A stretch of DNA of 64,000 bases, from the NCBI GenBank assembly GCA_016708125.1, contig JADJGF010000001.1, positions 1,634,001 through 1,698,000 on the forward strand. Direction: 5' to 3'. Under the pieces are notes generated by a model. It had not been told where the DNA came from. It was given only the letters and a program-made list of their open reading frames with translations, and made no database searches. Positions 8,429 through 16,599 of the stretch are shown piece after piece; position 1 is the first letter of the stretch; each line of letters begins with the position of its first letter. A program made the position numbers and the translations under genes. The stretch comes from Ignavibacteriota bacterium. GTDB taxonomy: Bacteria > Bacteroidota > Ignavibacteria > Ignavibacteriales > Melioribacteraceae.

Positions 8429-9337
8429 TTATGAATTTTTCTGAAATGTTTGTTCCAAAATATTTAAATCAAGTTTTTTCATTTTTAATAATTCATTCAT
8501 TACGGAAGAAGATTGTTCTTTGTTTCCACCGCTTAATAACTTACCAAGTTTTGAAGGAACAATTTGCCAAGAAACTCCAAATTTATCTTTAAGCCATCCG
8601 CACTGCTGTGCATTGGGATCTCCGCCTTCACCAAGTTTTTCCCAATAATAATCAATTTCTTCTTGCGTATCACAATTTACGATAAATGAAATTGCTTCGT
8701 TAAAATCGAAATCATGTTTTTGCGTACTGCTCATTGCGTTGAATAAATAATTTGATAAACTAAATTGTGCAAACAACAAGGCATCGGTCGGAATATTTTC
8801 AGAAGGCGGATAAGGAAATTCAAAGTTAATTTTTGAATTTGGGAAAATATTTGTGTAATAATTTACCGCTTCCTTAATTTGTGCAAATTTATCATTTGTA
8901 AATAAAAGTGTTGGTAAAATCTTTTGTGGTGAATTCATTTTATCAATATCAAGCTGCCAAGAAGCTCCAAATTTATCTTTTACCCAAGCATACTTTTCGC
9001 TCCAATCATATTTACCCAATTGCCAAACAATACTTCCATTCTGTTTTAATTTTTCATAAAGGAATTCAATCTCGTTTTCTGATTTACAATAAATATAAAA
9101 TGAAACCGCATCGCTGAATTTAAAAATTGGTCCGCCGTTTAATACAAGAAATTTTTGTCCCGCTAATTCAAATTCCATTGTCATTATTGTGCCTTCCGGC
9201 ATTTGATGAAATTCAAATCCTTCTTTGCCGTATCTTTGCGAGTTTCCAATTTTAGAATTTTCAAATAGTGAAGTGTAAAAGTTTACAGCTTCTTCAGCGG
9301 TTTTATCAAACCACAAATTTGGTGTTATTGAATTCAT
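8429..9337 (-). CDS. Two-domain PhnB-like VOC protein
   Basis: A 302-residue protein with two tandem PhnB-type (VOC) domains. Domain 1 (about 1-135) begins NSITPNLWFDKTAEEAVNFYTSLF and ends FGASWQLDID; domain 2 (about 138-275) has ILPTLLFTN, AVNYYTNIFPNSK and FGVSWQIVPSKLGKLL. Both carry the 'KDKFGxSWQ' signature of the group often annotated as 3-demethylubiquinone-9 3-methyltransferase, a misleading name because no methyltransferase fold is present. It overlaps the upstream AHSA1 gene by four bases (ATGA), indicating translational coupling, a pairing often seen in Bacteroidetes. Confidence 0.88.
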   Translation of the reverse strand: MNSITPNLWFDKTAEEAVNFYTSLFENSKIGNSQRYGKEGFEFHQMPEGTIMTMEFELAGQKFLVLNGGPIFKFSDAVSFYIYCKSENEIEFLYEKLKQNGSIVWQLGKYDWSEKYAWVKDKFGASWQLDIDKMNSPQKILPTLLFTNDKFAQIKEAVNYYTNIFPNSKINFEFPYPPSENIPTDALLFAQFSLSNYLFNAMSSTQKHDFDFNEAISFIVNCDTQEEIDYYWEKLGEGGDPNAQQCGWLKDKFGVSWQIVPSKLGKLLSGGNKEQSSSVMNELLKMKKLDLNILEQTFQKNS

Positions 9338-9798
9338 TTTGTATCCTTTCTCATTTTAATTAATTCTTCTTCAAGCCGATCAAAATTTTCGTCGTTTTTC
9401 CCAACAGTGTATGATCTAATTTTATTACACAATTCAACTGAATCAAATAATTGTCTGAATATTATTTTTGTTATAGTTTCTGATATTTTTTGAAATTGAA
9501 AAATCACATAAAATATTGGGTTTGAAATACGATCCCAGACAATTAATTTATTTTTTTCAACGATTATAAATACACATTCATTAACATAATTTCCTCTATC
9601 GGGACCGTGCATAATGAAACTCCATCTTCCGCCGGGTTTAAATTCAAATGAATTAAAGGTATTTGTAAAACCTTTTGGTCCCCACCAATTTTTCAGATGA
9701 TTAGGATTTTCAAATGCTTGATAAACAAAATCAATCGGAAAATTAATTTCTCTAATAGTAATTATTTCTTGCTCTGGATTTGAAGTTAAAATTTCCAT
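9334..9798 (-). CDS. SRPBCC / AHSA1 family protein, third copy
   Basis: A 154-residue START-like protein of the AHSA1 group. It has IITIREINFPIDFVYQAFENPNHLKNWWGPKGFTNTF, the 'W-GP-GF' signature typical of the group, followed by FKPGGRWSFIMHGPDRGNY. The C-terminal helix contains FDRLEEELIKMRK. Its stop overlaps the start of the double VOC protein by four bases, so the two are one translational unit. The ligand is unknown. Downstream of a palindromic repeat region (9826-9994) that separates it from the HTH protein. Confidence 0.87.
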   Translation of the reverse strand: MEILTSNPEQEIITIREINFPIDFVYQAFENPNHLKNWWGPKGFTNTFNSFEFKPGGRWSFIMHGPDRGNYVNECVFIIVEKNKLIVWDRISNPIFYVIFQFQKISETITKIIFRQLFDSVELCNKIRSYTVGKNDENFDRLEEELIKMRKDTK

Positions 9799-9825
9799 TG
9801 TTTTCTTTCATCATGTAATTTTAAT

Positions 9826-9994
9826 CTGAGATTTCTCTCCCGATAAAAAGCATCGAGATCGAAATGACAATTGCATATTTCTGTCATGTCGAATCGTTTT
9901 TTGATGAGACATCTCAAAGTTTAATATTCACCAAAAATTTTTAAGTTCTGAGATTTCTCTCCCGATAAAAACATAGGGATTCGAAATGACAATT
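9826..9994. repeat. Composite of GTCATT/AATGAC palindromic elements with two 47-bp direct repeats
   Basis: Two near-identical 47-base copies, 9826-9872 and 9948-9994, both read CTGAGATTTCTCTCCCGATAA... and end TCGAAATGACAATT. Between them, 9882-9892 is TGTCATGTCGA, which together with TCGAAATGACA at 9981-9991 makes the inverted ends of one full element of about 110 bases. The first copy is then a lone right half. The same ends bound the element inside the coding region at 53225-53304. No coding potential. It fills the 203-base gap between the genes at 9334 and 10002. Confidence 0.75.
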
Positions 9995-10001
9995 AATAAA
10001 A

Positions 10002-10181
10002 TTATTTCAACGCCTTTTTAATTTTATCAATATTTTCTTTTCCAAAATAATTGCAACCGGCTTTAACCAAATCCGGCTTGAGGTTTAGCGTTTTAATAGT
10101 TTTTGAAACAACCGATCCCGATACACCAAGCTGTGCAGCAATTTTTCCGGCAGTTAATAAATCTGAATTTTCCTTTGCCAT
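10002..10181 (-). CDS. Small helix-turn-helix protein
   Basis: A 59-residue protein. The segment LLTAGKIAAQLGVSGSVVSKTIKTLNLKPD fits a MerR-like or winged-helix HTH that reads DNA, and the rest (CNYFGKENIDKIKKALK) matches the 'yYxxedIxkIkkaL' tail common to tiny excisionase-like or MerR-like proteins. Function is unknown; such 60-residue HTH proteins appear in Bacteroidetes next to VOC and AHSA1 genes. The start was set to the ATG at 10181, since AAGGAG is 7 bases before it and only one base before the ATG at 10187. Confidence 0.7.
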   Translation of the reverse strand: MAKENSDLLTAGKIAAQLGVSGSVVSKTIKTLNLKPDLVKAGCNYFGKENIDKIKKALK

Positions 10182-10204
10182 TTTCATACTCCTTATTTTG
10201 CTGA

Positions 10205-10633
10205 TTATTGTTGTTCTTTGGAAAAATCAATCATCCAATTTATTCCAAATTTATCTGTAAAATTACCGTAATAATCACCCCAAAATTGATCAGCCATTGG
10301 CATTTCAATTTTTCCGCCAACAGAAAGTTGGTTAAACAAATTATCAGCTTCTTCTCTAGAATCTGTAGTAATCATAATGTGCATATTATTTCCGGGTACA
10401 AATTTATGTCCCATAGATTCAATTAAATCGGTTCCCATCATAATAATTCCGTTGCACAACGGCAAAGAAATGTGCATAATCTTTTCTTGAACTTCAGCGG
10501 GAAAATTTTGAGCATCCGGTAAATCTTTAAATTTCATTACACCATTAAACTCGCCGCCAAAAACAGATTTGTAAAAATTAAACGCTTCTTCTGTATTTCC
10601 GTTAAAATTGAAGTACGGATGAATATTTTTCAT
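10205..10633 (-). CDS. PhnB-like VOC family protein
   Basis: A 142-residue single-domain PhnB-type protein. Diagnostic parts are IHPYFNFNGNTEEAFNFYKSVFGGEFNGVMKFKD, VQEKIMHISLPLCNGIIMMGTD and the end FWGDYYGNFTDKFGINWMIDFSKE. This is the common 'YLxFxGNCEEAxxFYxxvFGG' group, cytosolic, of unknown substrate. The ribosome site AAGGA lies 7 bases before the ATG. It is followed 17-23 bases later by the HTH protein and preceded by the DHFR-like gene, all on the minus strand, likely one transcript. Confidence 0.9.
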   Translation of the reverse strand: MKNIHPYFNFNGNTEEAFNFYKSVFGGEFNGVMKFKDLPDAQNFPAEVQEKIMHISLPLCNGIIMMGTDLIESMGHKFVPGNNMHIMITTDSREEADNLFNQLSVGGKIEMPMADQFWGDYYGNFTDKFGINWMIDFSKEQQ

Positions 10634-10645
10634 AATTATTTCCTT

Positions 10646-11293
10646 TCATATTTTTTTAATAATTAAATGAGTTGCATTTTCTGTTGAAACATTTTCCACA
10701 CAATTATATCCTAAATCAATAATATTAATTTCTGAAAAGAGATTTTCTCCGGCTCCAAGAAAAACCGGAGAAACAGCAATATGCATTTCATCAATTAATT
10801 TTTCTTTTAAATATTGACGAATAACATTAACACCGCCGCCCAGCCTAACATCTTTTCCATTTGCAGAATCAAAAGCTTTTTTTAGTGCAGAATGAATGCC
10901 GTCTGTAATAAAATAAAAAGTAGTTCCGCCTTCCATTTCAATAGGTTTACGTGGATAATTTGTAAGCACAAAAACCGGAACATGATAAGGCGGATTATTT
11001 CCCCACCATCCTTTCCAATTTTCATCAAGCCAAGGTCCGCGAGTTGGAGCAAACATATTTCTTCCTAAAATCCATGCGCCGATATTATCAAATCCTCGTT
11101 CGGCAAAGTTATTATCGATGCCGGTTGTGCCGCCATCATTTCCCATCACATTTTTTTGAAAAGTTTTTGTCGGGAAAAACCATTTAGCTAAATTTGTTCC
11201 TCCGATGCCAAGTGGATTTTCAAGACTTTGATTTATACCCGCACCAAATCCATCAACAGAAATTGAAAAACTTGCAACTCTTAATTTTTGCAT
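10646..11293 (-). CDS. Dihydrofolate reductase family (RibD C-terminal-like) protein
   Basis: A 215-residue protein of the RibD C-terminal/DHFR-like superfamily. The beginning KLRVASFSISVDGFGAG, the central GNDGGTTGIDNNFAERGFDNIGAWILGRNMF and FVLTNYPRKPIEMEGGTTFYFITDG, and the late LGGGVNVIRQYLKEKLIDEMHIAVSPVFLGAGENLF are the standard sequence of this family. The fold binds NADPH, but these stand-alone members are not folate enzymes and their substrate is unknown. It is divergent from the GlxA-type regulator at 11424, with a 130-base shared promoter region. Confidence 0.9.
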   Translation of the reverse strand: MQKLRVASFSISVDGFGAGINQSLENPLGIGGTNLAKWFFPTKTFQKNVMGNDGGTTGIDNNFAERGFDNIGAWILGRNMFAPTRGPWLDENWKGWWGNNPPYHVPVFVLTNYPRKPIEMEGGTTFYFITDGIHSALKKAFDSANGKDVRLGGGVNVIRQYLKEKLIDEMHIAVSPVFLGAGENLFSEINIIDLGYNCVENVSTENATHLIIKKI

Positions 11294-11423
11294 ATCTATT
11301 TCTCACTAATTATAAATTTCAGAAATCTTAAACAAATATAATAGATATTTTGTCTTTTTCTAATGTGTAAATACGCCAAACTTACGGGTTGATTGCGACA
11401 ATGTCTTTTATTACATTTTCGCC

Positions 11424-12386
11424 ATGAAAAAAGTAATTATAATTGTTCCCGAAACTGCAATTCCATCTGCAATATTTGATCCGCAATATATGTTTTTTGC
11501 GGTAAATAATTTTTTTAAAGAAGCCGGTCACGAGCCATTTTTTAATGTTCAATTAATTGGATTAACAAAAGAAGTAAAATTGAATTTTGGAACTGTTGCA
11601 ATTCACACAGATAACACAATTGAAAAAGCTAAACAAGCAAATTTGATTATTGTCCCGGCAATCAGTGGAAATATTTTAAACGCAATTGAAGTTAACAAAA
11701 AATTTATTCCGTTTATTTTAGATCAATACAACGGCGGAGCAGAAATTGCAAGTTTGTGCATCGGCGCTTTTTTATTGGCTTCAACGGGATTGTTAGATGA
11801 AAAGCAATGCTCAACTCACTGGCTTTTTGCAAATCAATTTAGAGAAATGTTTCCCAACGTAAAATTTGCGGAAGATAAAATTATTACGGATCAAAACGGA
11901 ATTTACACAAGCGGCGGCGCAACTTCTTATTGGAATTTACTTTTATATTTAATAGAAAAATACACAAGCAAAGAAATGGCAATTATGGCATCCAAATTTT
12001 TCTTACTCGATACTGAAAAAACTTCTCAATTACCATTTAGAATTTTTAAGGGACAAAAAGAGCACAAGGATGGTTTAATTCTTTCCGCACAAAATTATAT
12101 TGAAGAAAATTATAATGAAAAAATTACAGTTGATGAATTAGCCGAAAGATTTAATTTGGGACGAAGAACTTTTGAAAGAAGGTTTAAAGCCGCAACAAAA
12201 AATACAATTATCGAATATATTCAGCGCGTAAAAATTGAAGCCGCAAAAGTTGATTTGGAAAAGGGAAGAAAAACAGTTTCTGAAATTATGTATGATGTCG
12301 GTTATACGGATAGCAAATCTTTTAGAGATGTTTTTAAAAAGTTTGCCGGAATGTCTCCGGTTGATTATAAGAATAAATTTAATTGA
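11424..12386 (+). CDS. GlxA-type transcriptional regulator (DJ-1/PfpI domain plus AraC HTH)
   Basis: A 320-residue regulator. Residues 1-190 are a DJ-1/PfpI-like domain, with the nucleophile-elbow region GGAEIASLCIGAFLLASTGLL and the following STHWLFANQF that is diagnostic of GlxA-type proteins. Residues about 215-320 are an AraC double helix-turn-helix (ITVDELAERFNLGRRTFERRFKAAT and VSEIMYDVGYTDSKSFRDVFKKFAGMSPVDYK). The DJ-1 domain senses an unknown ligand. It is divergent from the DHFR-VOC-HTH run, so it may control that cluster; this is inference from position. It ends before a hairpin-forming repeat that faces the toxin gene. Confidence 0.9.
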   Translation: MKKVIIIVPETAIPSAIFDPQYMFFAVNNFFKEAGHEPFFNVQLIGLTKEVKLNFGTVAIHTDNTIEKAKQANLIIVPAISGNILNAIEVNKKFIPFILDQYNGGAEIASLCIGAFLLASTGLLDEKQCSTHWLFANQFREMFPNVKFAEDKIITDQNGIYTSGGATSYWNLLLYLIEKYTSKEMAIMASKFFLLDTEKTSQLPFRIFKGQKEHKDGLILSAQNYIEENYNEKITVDELAERFNLGRRTFERRFKAATKNTIIEYIQRVKIEAAKVDLEKGRKTVSEIMYDVGYTDSKSFRDVFKKFAGMSPVDYKNKFN

Positions 12387-12390
12387 TTTT

Positions 12391-12495
12391 TACTTTTCTT
12401 AATCTTGCTCTTAATCCTAATCTTACTCTATATTTTAAAAGTGATTAAGAATAAGATTAAGAATAAGATTAAGAGTAAGATTAAGAGTAAGAATT
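12391..12495. repeat. AAGATTAAGAAT-type short repeats forming an inverted repeat
   Basis: The right arm (12441-12495) is built from the unit AAGATTAAGAATAAGATTAAGAG, a run of TTAAGA/AATAAG hexamers. The left arm (12391-12430) is its approximate complement (CTTAATCTTGCTCTTAATCC). The two can fold into a long imperfect A/U-rich stem with a 10-base loop. It lies exactly between the convergent ends of the GlxA-type gene and the toxin gene, so it may serve as a two-way terminator. A second cluster of the same sequence is at 18252-18427. Confidence 0.6.
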
Positions 12496-12499
12496 AAAA

Positions 12500-12799
12500 T
12501 TAAAGCCATTTGGATAAATCACATCGATTATCAATTAATGCTAAAACTTCATTTTTTTTTGATTTAATTCTGTAAAATGCAGAAAGTTCTCTACTTAATA
12601 CTGCTCTTCTAATTTCATTATTTTTAGAAGTTGACGGATAAAGTTCCGGGAAAAGTGTTACTGCATTTTCAAATGCCGAAAGCAGTAAATAAAAAGTATC
12701 AATTTCTTTTTCAGAAAAATTTATTCTCAGATAATTTTTTATAGATAAAGCATTTTGCAAAGAGGAATTTGACCAAACTATTTCTAGATGTTTAAGCAT
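12500..12799 (-). CDS. RelE/ParE superfamily toxin
   Basis: A 99-residue protein with the RelE/ParE toxin pattern: an N-terminal strand (LEIVWSNSSLQNALSIKNYL), two long helices, then the conserved tail EIRRAVLSRELSAFYRIKSKKNEVLALIDNRCDLSKW. The ending 'xxxLxDxRxDPxK' is typical for ParE-like or YoeB-like toxins, which either poison gyrase or cleave mRNA on the ribosome; the sequence does not tell which. It overlaps the upstream antitoxin by 8 bases, the usual toxin-antitoxin arrangement. It borders the broken restriction-modification locus. Confidence 0.8.
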   Translation of the reverse strand: MLKHLEIVWSNSSLQNALSIKNYLRINFSEKEIDTFYLLLSAFENAVTLFPELYPSTSKNNEIRRAVLSRELSAFYRIKSKKNEVLALIDNRCDLSKWL

Positions 12800-13028
12800 T
12801 TGTTAATTTTTCCCAGAATAATTTTGAGCTGATTGTATTTCCTAAATCCGCATCTTTAATTCCGGCTAATACAATTTTTCTCTGATTTTCTGAAAGTTGA
12901 TCCCACCAATCACCTTTAGATTTTGATGATTTTAATCCGTCAAGAAATGTTAACAAATTTGTGTCGGAAAGCTGATTTATCCAAGAAATTAGATTAAGTT
13001 TTATTTCATTTATTTCTGTTGTTGACAT
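12792..13028 (-). CDS. Putative antitoxin partner of the RelE/ParE-type toxin
   Basis: A 78-residue protein, acidic in its centre, with an N-terminal helix pair (INEIKLNLISWINQLSDTNLLTFLDGLKSS) and the tail QLSENQRKIVLAGIKDADLGNTISSKLFWEKLTN. The 'DWWDQLSENQRKIVLAGIKDA' portion resembles Bacteroidetes addiction-module antitoxins. It is directly upstream of the toxin and overlaps it by 8 bases. The order antitoxin-toxin fits type II systems, where the antitoxin binds the toxin and represses the operon. I see no clear operator, but an inverted repeat lies 75-100 bases upstream (13104-13130). Confidence 0.7.
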   Translation of the reverse strand: MSTTEINEIKLNLISWINQLSDTNLLTFLDGLKSSKSKGDWWDQLSENQRKIVLAGIKDADLGNTISSKLFWEKLTNA

Positions 13029-13103
13029 AATTAGCTCTAACTTTTTTTATTAAACTTACTAAAATATTTTAATTATTTCTATTCAGTTTTCTTTAACCAG
13101 CAG

Positions 13104-13130
13104 CAGTTGTTCGGAAATACCTAACAACTG
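13104..13130. repeat. 8-bp inverted repeat upstream of the toxin-antitoxin pair
   Basis: CAGTTGTT (13104-13111) pairs with AACAACTG (13123-13130) around the 11-base centre CGGAAATACCT. It lies between the end of hsdS and the antitoxin start. It may be a hairpin at the end of the hsdS transcript, or an operator, although no U-run follows on the minus strand. The ACCTAAC segment resembles an integron attC arm, but the arms are in the wrong order for attC. Confidence 0.4.
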
Positions 13131-13188
13131 AATGTGTTTATGATTCTCTACTTTTATGAGATTTTGCTGAAATTACTTTGTCTACTTT

Positions 13189-14163
13189 TTAATTTTTATT
13201 TTCATTTTTTCGAATAAATTCCATTGCAGTTTTTTCACTTTCTTCAATTGCAATTTCCACCGCTCGTTTTGCTGTTTCTAAAAGTCTTTCAGATTTTTCT
13301 TTCAGCTTAAAACTTTCATCAATAAGTTTTGCAATTTCTTTTTGCATTTGTAAATCAATTATTGGAACAACTACATTTTCAATTTCTCCAACTCGCCAAT
13401 GTAAAATAATTGAACCCCCAGAATCTCTTTCTGCTTGCATTTGTACTATTTTTGAATTCAAAACAAGAGTTAAATATTCCGGAATAATCTCAGTCTTATT
13501 TTTTATTGTTAAATGAAGAACAGCTCCGGAAGTTATAAAATCCGCATCTTCTTTTAACATAAACGCATTTCCCACACTTCCGTCTTTTGAAAATAAAATT
13601 GTTTCTTTTTTAGGTTTTAATTTTTTTATTAGTTCTTTATTTGTGTTACAAAATGAATCTGAAAGTTTCTTTTCCGGTTCAGTGAAACCAAATTTATTAT
13701 AATCCGAAACTCTTAAAAATGGTAATCCTTTTTCGGAATAGTATGCAGAACCGGGTTCTATTGATTTTTTTATTTTAATAATATTTTTGAGACTATCAAA
13801 TTTTTGATCAGTTATATGCTTTATAATTTCTTCGTATTTTTTTTGATAATATTCAGCATCTATTCTTCCGGTTTTACCAAATGAATTCTTAAAACTTTTA
13901 ACATTTATTGGATCTGAATTTGGTGAAAATGAATTAAGTCCAATATTCTTTAATAAAATTTCCTCAGCATTTTTATATAATTTTTCAGACTTTCTTGAAT
14001 TTTCATGTCCAGTTTGTACTTGTTCTTTTATTATGAGTTGAAATTCTTGACTTGATAAAGGAACGATGACTTCCTCAATTTCTCTACAATTTAAATTTAC
14101 CTGTTCCATTTGGCGAGAAAGATAATGCAAGTATTTTTTCCCATACTTACAATTCAAATACAT
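13189..14163 (-). CDS. hsdS: HsdS specificity subunit, 3' part of a broken gene (second target recognition domain)
   Basis: This 324-residue frame holds the back of a type I restriction-modification specificity subunit. Its start MYLNCKYGKKYLHYLSRQ is really the end of the first target-recognition domain, followed by the conserved NLNCREIEEVIVPL and the central helix (SEKLYKNAEEILL). Residues 95-300 form a complete second domain with GSAYYSEKGLPFLRVSDYN and the second long helix (EIAKLIDESFKLKEKSERLL). The true first domain is in another frame, in the 14147-14479 fragment. The frame reads back to KVNPEFLTM before 14163, the expected next residues, but no start codon belongs there. The protein as encoded is unlikely to give proper specificity. 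Confidence 0.8.
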   Translation of the reverse strand: MYLNCKYGKKYLHYLSRQMEQVNLNCREIEEVIVPLSSQEFQLIIKEQVQTGHENSRKSEKLYKNAEEILLKNIGLNSFSPNSDPINVKSFKNSFGKTGRIDAEYYQKKYEEIIKHITDQKFDSLKNIIKIKKSIEPGSAYYSEKGLPFLRVSDYNKFGFTEPEKKLSDSFCNTNKELIKKLKPKKETILFSKDGSVGNAFMLKEDADFITSGAVLHLTIKNKTEIIPEYLTLVLNSKIVQMQAERDSGGSIILHWRVGEIENVVVPIIDLQMQKEIAKLIDESFKLKEKSERLLETAKRAVEIAIEESEKTAMEFIRKNENKN

Positions 14164-14479
14164 AGTCAGAAATTCTGGATTTACCTTTTGTAGTTAAATA
14201 ATGTGAAAAATTAGGTTTAATATAATTTTCTCGTAGATTATCTGTTTTTATAAGTTTAATATTTCCGCCGTAAAAATCTAATTTTTTCATAGAAGGAGTA
14301 TGACCAGTTTGGACATGTTGCGATAATATGGATAACAGTTTAGTATGAGGTAATGTATTTAGTTTTCTTTTAAGAAATCTATATTCTTTTTTGAAATATT
14401 CACTCTCTATTCTTAGGTAAGAACTTTCACTTTTAACAAAACTGAAATTTAATTCCACTGCCTCAAGCCCTTCCAACAA
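14147..14479 (-). pseudogene. hsdS: HsdS specificity subunit, 5' fragment with out-of-frame internal deletion
   Basis: The 110-codon fragment starts with typical HsdS sequence (FVKSESSYLRIESEYFKKEY, then ILSQHVQTGHTPSMKKLDFYGGN, KTDNLRENYIKPNF, HYLTTKG). After the Gly the reading frame is wrong: KSRISDYVFEL-stop is the shifted reading of DNA that in the next frame says KVNPEFLTMYLNCKYG, the standard end of the same domain. About 50 codons of the first recognition domain that normally lie between HYLTTKG and NPEFL are missing, and the frame is off by one. The junction is near 14178-14192. The TTG at 14479 is a doubtful start, and the gene overlaps no part of hsdM. Confidence 0.8.
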
Positions 14480-14511
14480 AGTTTTATATTTTTCTTTGTT
14501 AAAAGGGCTAT

Positions 14512-16599
14512 TTAAAAAAAACTTAGTTTCTCTTTTTTAGCAAACTCTGCAAAAACTTCTGCAATGCCGTCTTTAGTTAAATTATCATGGTTAAACAAAT
14601 CATGCTTAACAAATAAATGTCCGTGAGAATCTAAAAGATATTCGTTAAGATCATTTGGTAATATATCATAATGTGGCTGCGGATCGGAAATATTGTTTTT
14701 AGACGCAACATGTTGCGTCTCTACATTAAAGTCTTTTTTTCTTACAAATATTTTTTCGCCACTGCTATCTTTACTTGGTTCTTGCATAGTGGCAAAGAAA
14801 ATTGGGTAATCATCAACCTTTGGGCAAAGTTTTTCATCCCATTTTTGAACAAAGAGTACACTTGTTTTAGTTCCGGTATGAGGTTTAAAAACATTTCCGT
14901 GTAAACCAACTACTGCCAAAATACGGCAGCGTTCAGCAATAAATTCGCGTATTTGTTTATCGCTGCTATTATTAAATCTTCCTTGCGGTAAAACAATTGC
15001 CATTCTTCCGCCGGATTTAAGAAAGTCTAAATTTCTTTCAATAAATAAAATGTCTCTGCCAACTTTAGTTTGTGTTTTTCCTTTTGGATTTTTACCAAGT
15101 TCATATTTGGAAAGAATTCTGCTTTCTTTAATATCTCCGGCAAAAGGAGGATTTGCCATTAGAATATCAAACTTAAAATCTCTATTTGAGTTTTTATCTA
15201 ATCTTAATTTTTTTAACTTTTTCCAGCCTTCATTATAAACATCAATCCAATCTTCATCTTGTATTTTTTCATCCCAGCGTTCCCAATCAAGAGTATTTAA
15301 GTGAAGAACATTAGTTTGTCCATCACCGGCAATTAAGTTTAAAGTTCTACCAACTCTAACAGCTTTTTCATCAAAATCTATTGCAAATATTTTTTCTTGA
15401 ACATAATCAATACATTTTGCCGGTTTTTTATCTAATGTAAACAAATGACTTTTATTATAACCGGCATTTGTTAGAATTTTTTCCCATACATAAAAAATTG
15501 TATGTACTGGAAAACCACAACTTCCGGCTGCCGTATCAATCATTGTTTCTTGAGGCTGGGGATTTAGCATTTTTACGGCCATATCAATTACGTAACGAGG
15601 AGTAAAATACTGACCTTTTTCACCTTTACTACTTTTATTAATTAAGTATTCAAACGCTTCATCAACAACATCAAGATTAGAATTAAAAAGTTTTACTCCT
15701 TCTAAAGTACCGACGCAAACAGCTAAGTGAGATGGCGTTAAATTTATTTTAGAATCTGGACTAAAAATTCCTTCCCATTTCTTTTTTGCATTTTCAAAAA
15801 TACTGCTTATTGTCTCTTTTAGTTCAGTCTCTGTATAACCATAATCTTTAAATTGAACCGGTCTTTTCTTATCTCTACCACTTTCTAATTCATCAAAAAG
15901 TTTTGTAAAGATTAGTTTGAAAACTTCTTCAAAAACATCTACTCCGGCGTTTGCTAAAACTTCATCTTCCATGTAGAGAATTAAATCTTTTAACGATTTT
16001 CTTTCATTTACAAGTTTATCTTCTCTTATTAAATCATCAATAAACCATCTTTCTTGTAAAATATCAGTAAGTTTTTGATTTATATTTGGGATATCTGGAA
16101 TTGGTTTAAAATAATTAGGATCTTTTCTATGAAATCTTGAAATAGAATCACCGTTTGTCCAAACCCCTATTGGCGCTCCGGTTGCATTACAATACGATCT
16201 TAATTGTTCAATTCCATCTTTTTCTTTTGGTTTCTTAACTTCAACAATTATAAAAGGCGAAGTTGTTTGATCTTTATCAAAAATTACAATATCTGCTCGT
16301 TTCTTTTCTCTTCCAAATGAAACAGAATATTCAAGTTCAATTCTTGAAATTGGATAGTAAAAATCTTGAGTAAGAACCAATACATAAAGCTGGCGTATTA
16401 CTTCTTCTGGAGTAAGTTTAATTTCTTTTTTTCTAATTGGACAATTATAATATGCTGAATTTTTACCACGGGATTCTTTAAGGAATATTTGTTTTTCTAA
16501 ATATTTAATTTTTTCATCATCAAATTGGGTCAACTTATAATTTGAATCTTTTAGGATTTCTGCTAAATGCATTTTTATTTCCGTTTTATTATGTGCCAA
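14512..16599 (-). CDS. hsdM: Type I-like N6-adenine DNA methylase with N-terminal HsdR_N-like domain
   Basis: A 695-residue protein. Residues about 40-170 match the HSDR_N_2 domain with a PD-(D/E)xK-like pattern: RADIVIFDKDQ then FIIVEVKKPKEKDG, i.e. Asp followed by Glu-Val-Lys. Residues 320-640 are an HsdM-type methylase with SAM motif I (DTAAGSCGFPVHT), NPPFAGD as catalytic motif IV, and GRMAIVLPQGRFNN. HsdM transfers methyl groups to adenine, guided by HsdS. No HsdR translocase lies in this window, so the nuclease-like domain might be the only cleavage module, or HsdR is elsewhere. HsdS follows immediately and is broken. Confidence 0.87.
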   Translation of the reverse strand: MAHNKTEIKMHLAEILKDSNYKLTQFDDEKIKYLEKQIFLKESRGKNSAYYNCPIRKKEIKLTPEEVIRQLYVLVLTQDFYYPISRIELEYSVSFGREKKRADIVIFDKDQTTSPFIIVEVKKPKEKDGIEQLRSYCNATGAPIGVWTNGDSISRFHRKDPNYFKPIPDIPNINQKLTDILQERWFIDDLIREDKLVNERKSLKDLILYMEDEVLANAGVDVFEEVFKLIFTKLFDELESGRDKKRPVQFKDYGYTETELKETISSIFENAKKKWEGIFSPDSKINLTPSHLAVCVGTLEGVKLFNSNLDVVDEAFEYLINKSSKGEKGQYFTPRYVIDMAVKMLNPQPQETMIDTAAGSCGFPVHTIFYVWEKILTNAGYNKSHLFTLDKKPAKCIDYVQEKIFAIDFDEKAVRVGRTLNLIAGDGQTNVLHLNTLDWERWDEKIQDEDWIDVYNEGWKKLKKLRLDKNSNRDFKFDILMANPPFAGDIKESRILSKYELGKNPKGKTQTKVGRDILFIERNLDFLKSGGRMAIVLPQGRFNNSSDKQIREFIAERCRILAVVGLHGNVFKPHTGTKTSVLFVQKWDEKLCPKVDDYPIFFATMQEPSKDSSGEKIFVRKKDFNVETQHVASKNNISDPQPHYDILPNDLNEYLLDSHGHLFVKHDLFNHDNLTKDGIAEVFAEFAKKEKLSFF

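Noticed and set aside
12391..12495. CRISPR array
   Set aside because: The repeats are short hexamer-based A/T units with no spacers of equal length and no cas genes.
13104..13130. Possible integron attC site (ACCTAAC and GTTAGGT arms)
   Set aside because: The arms are in the wrong order for an attC, no integrase is present, and the second R-box (GTTCGGA) does not fit the consensus. Kept only as an inverted repeat.
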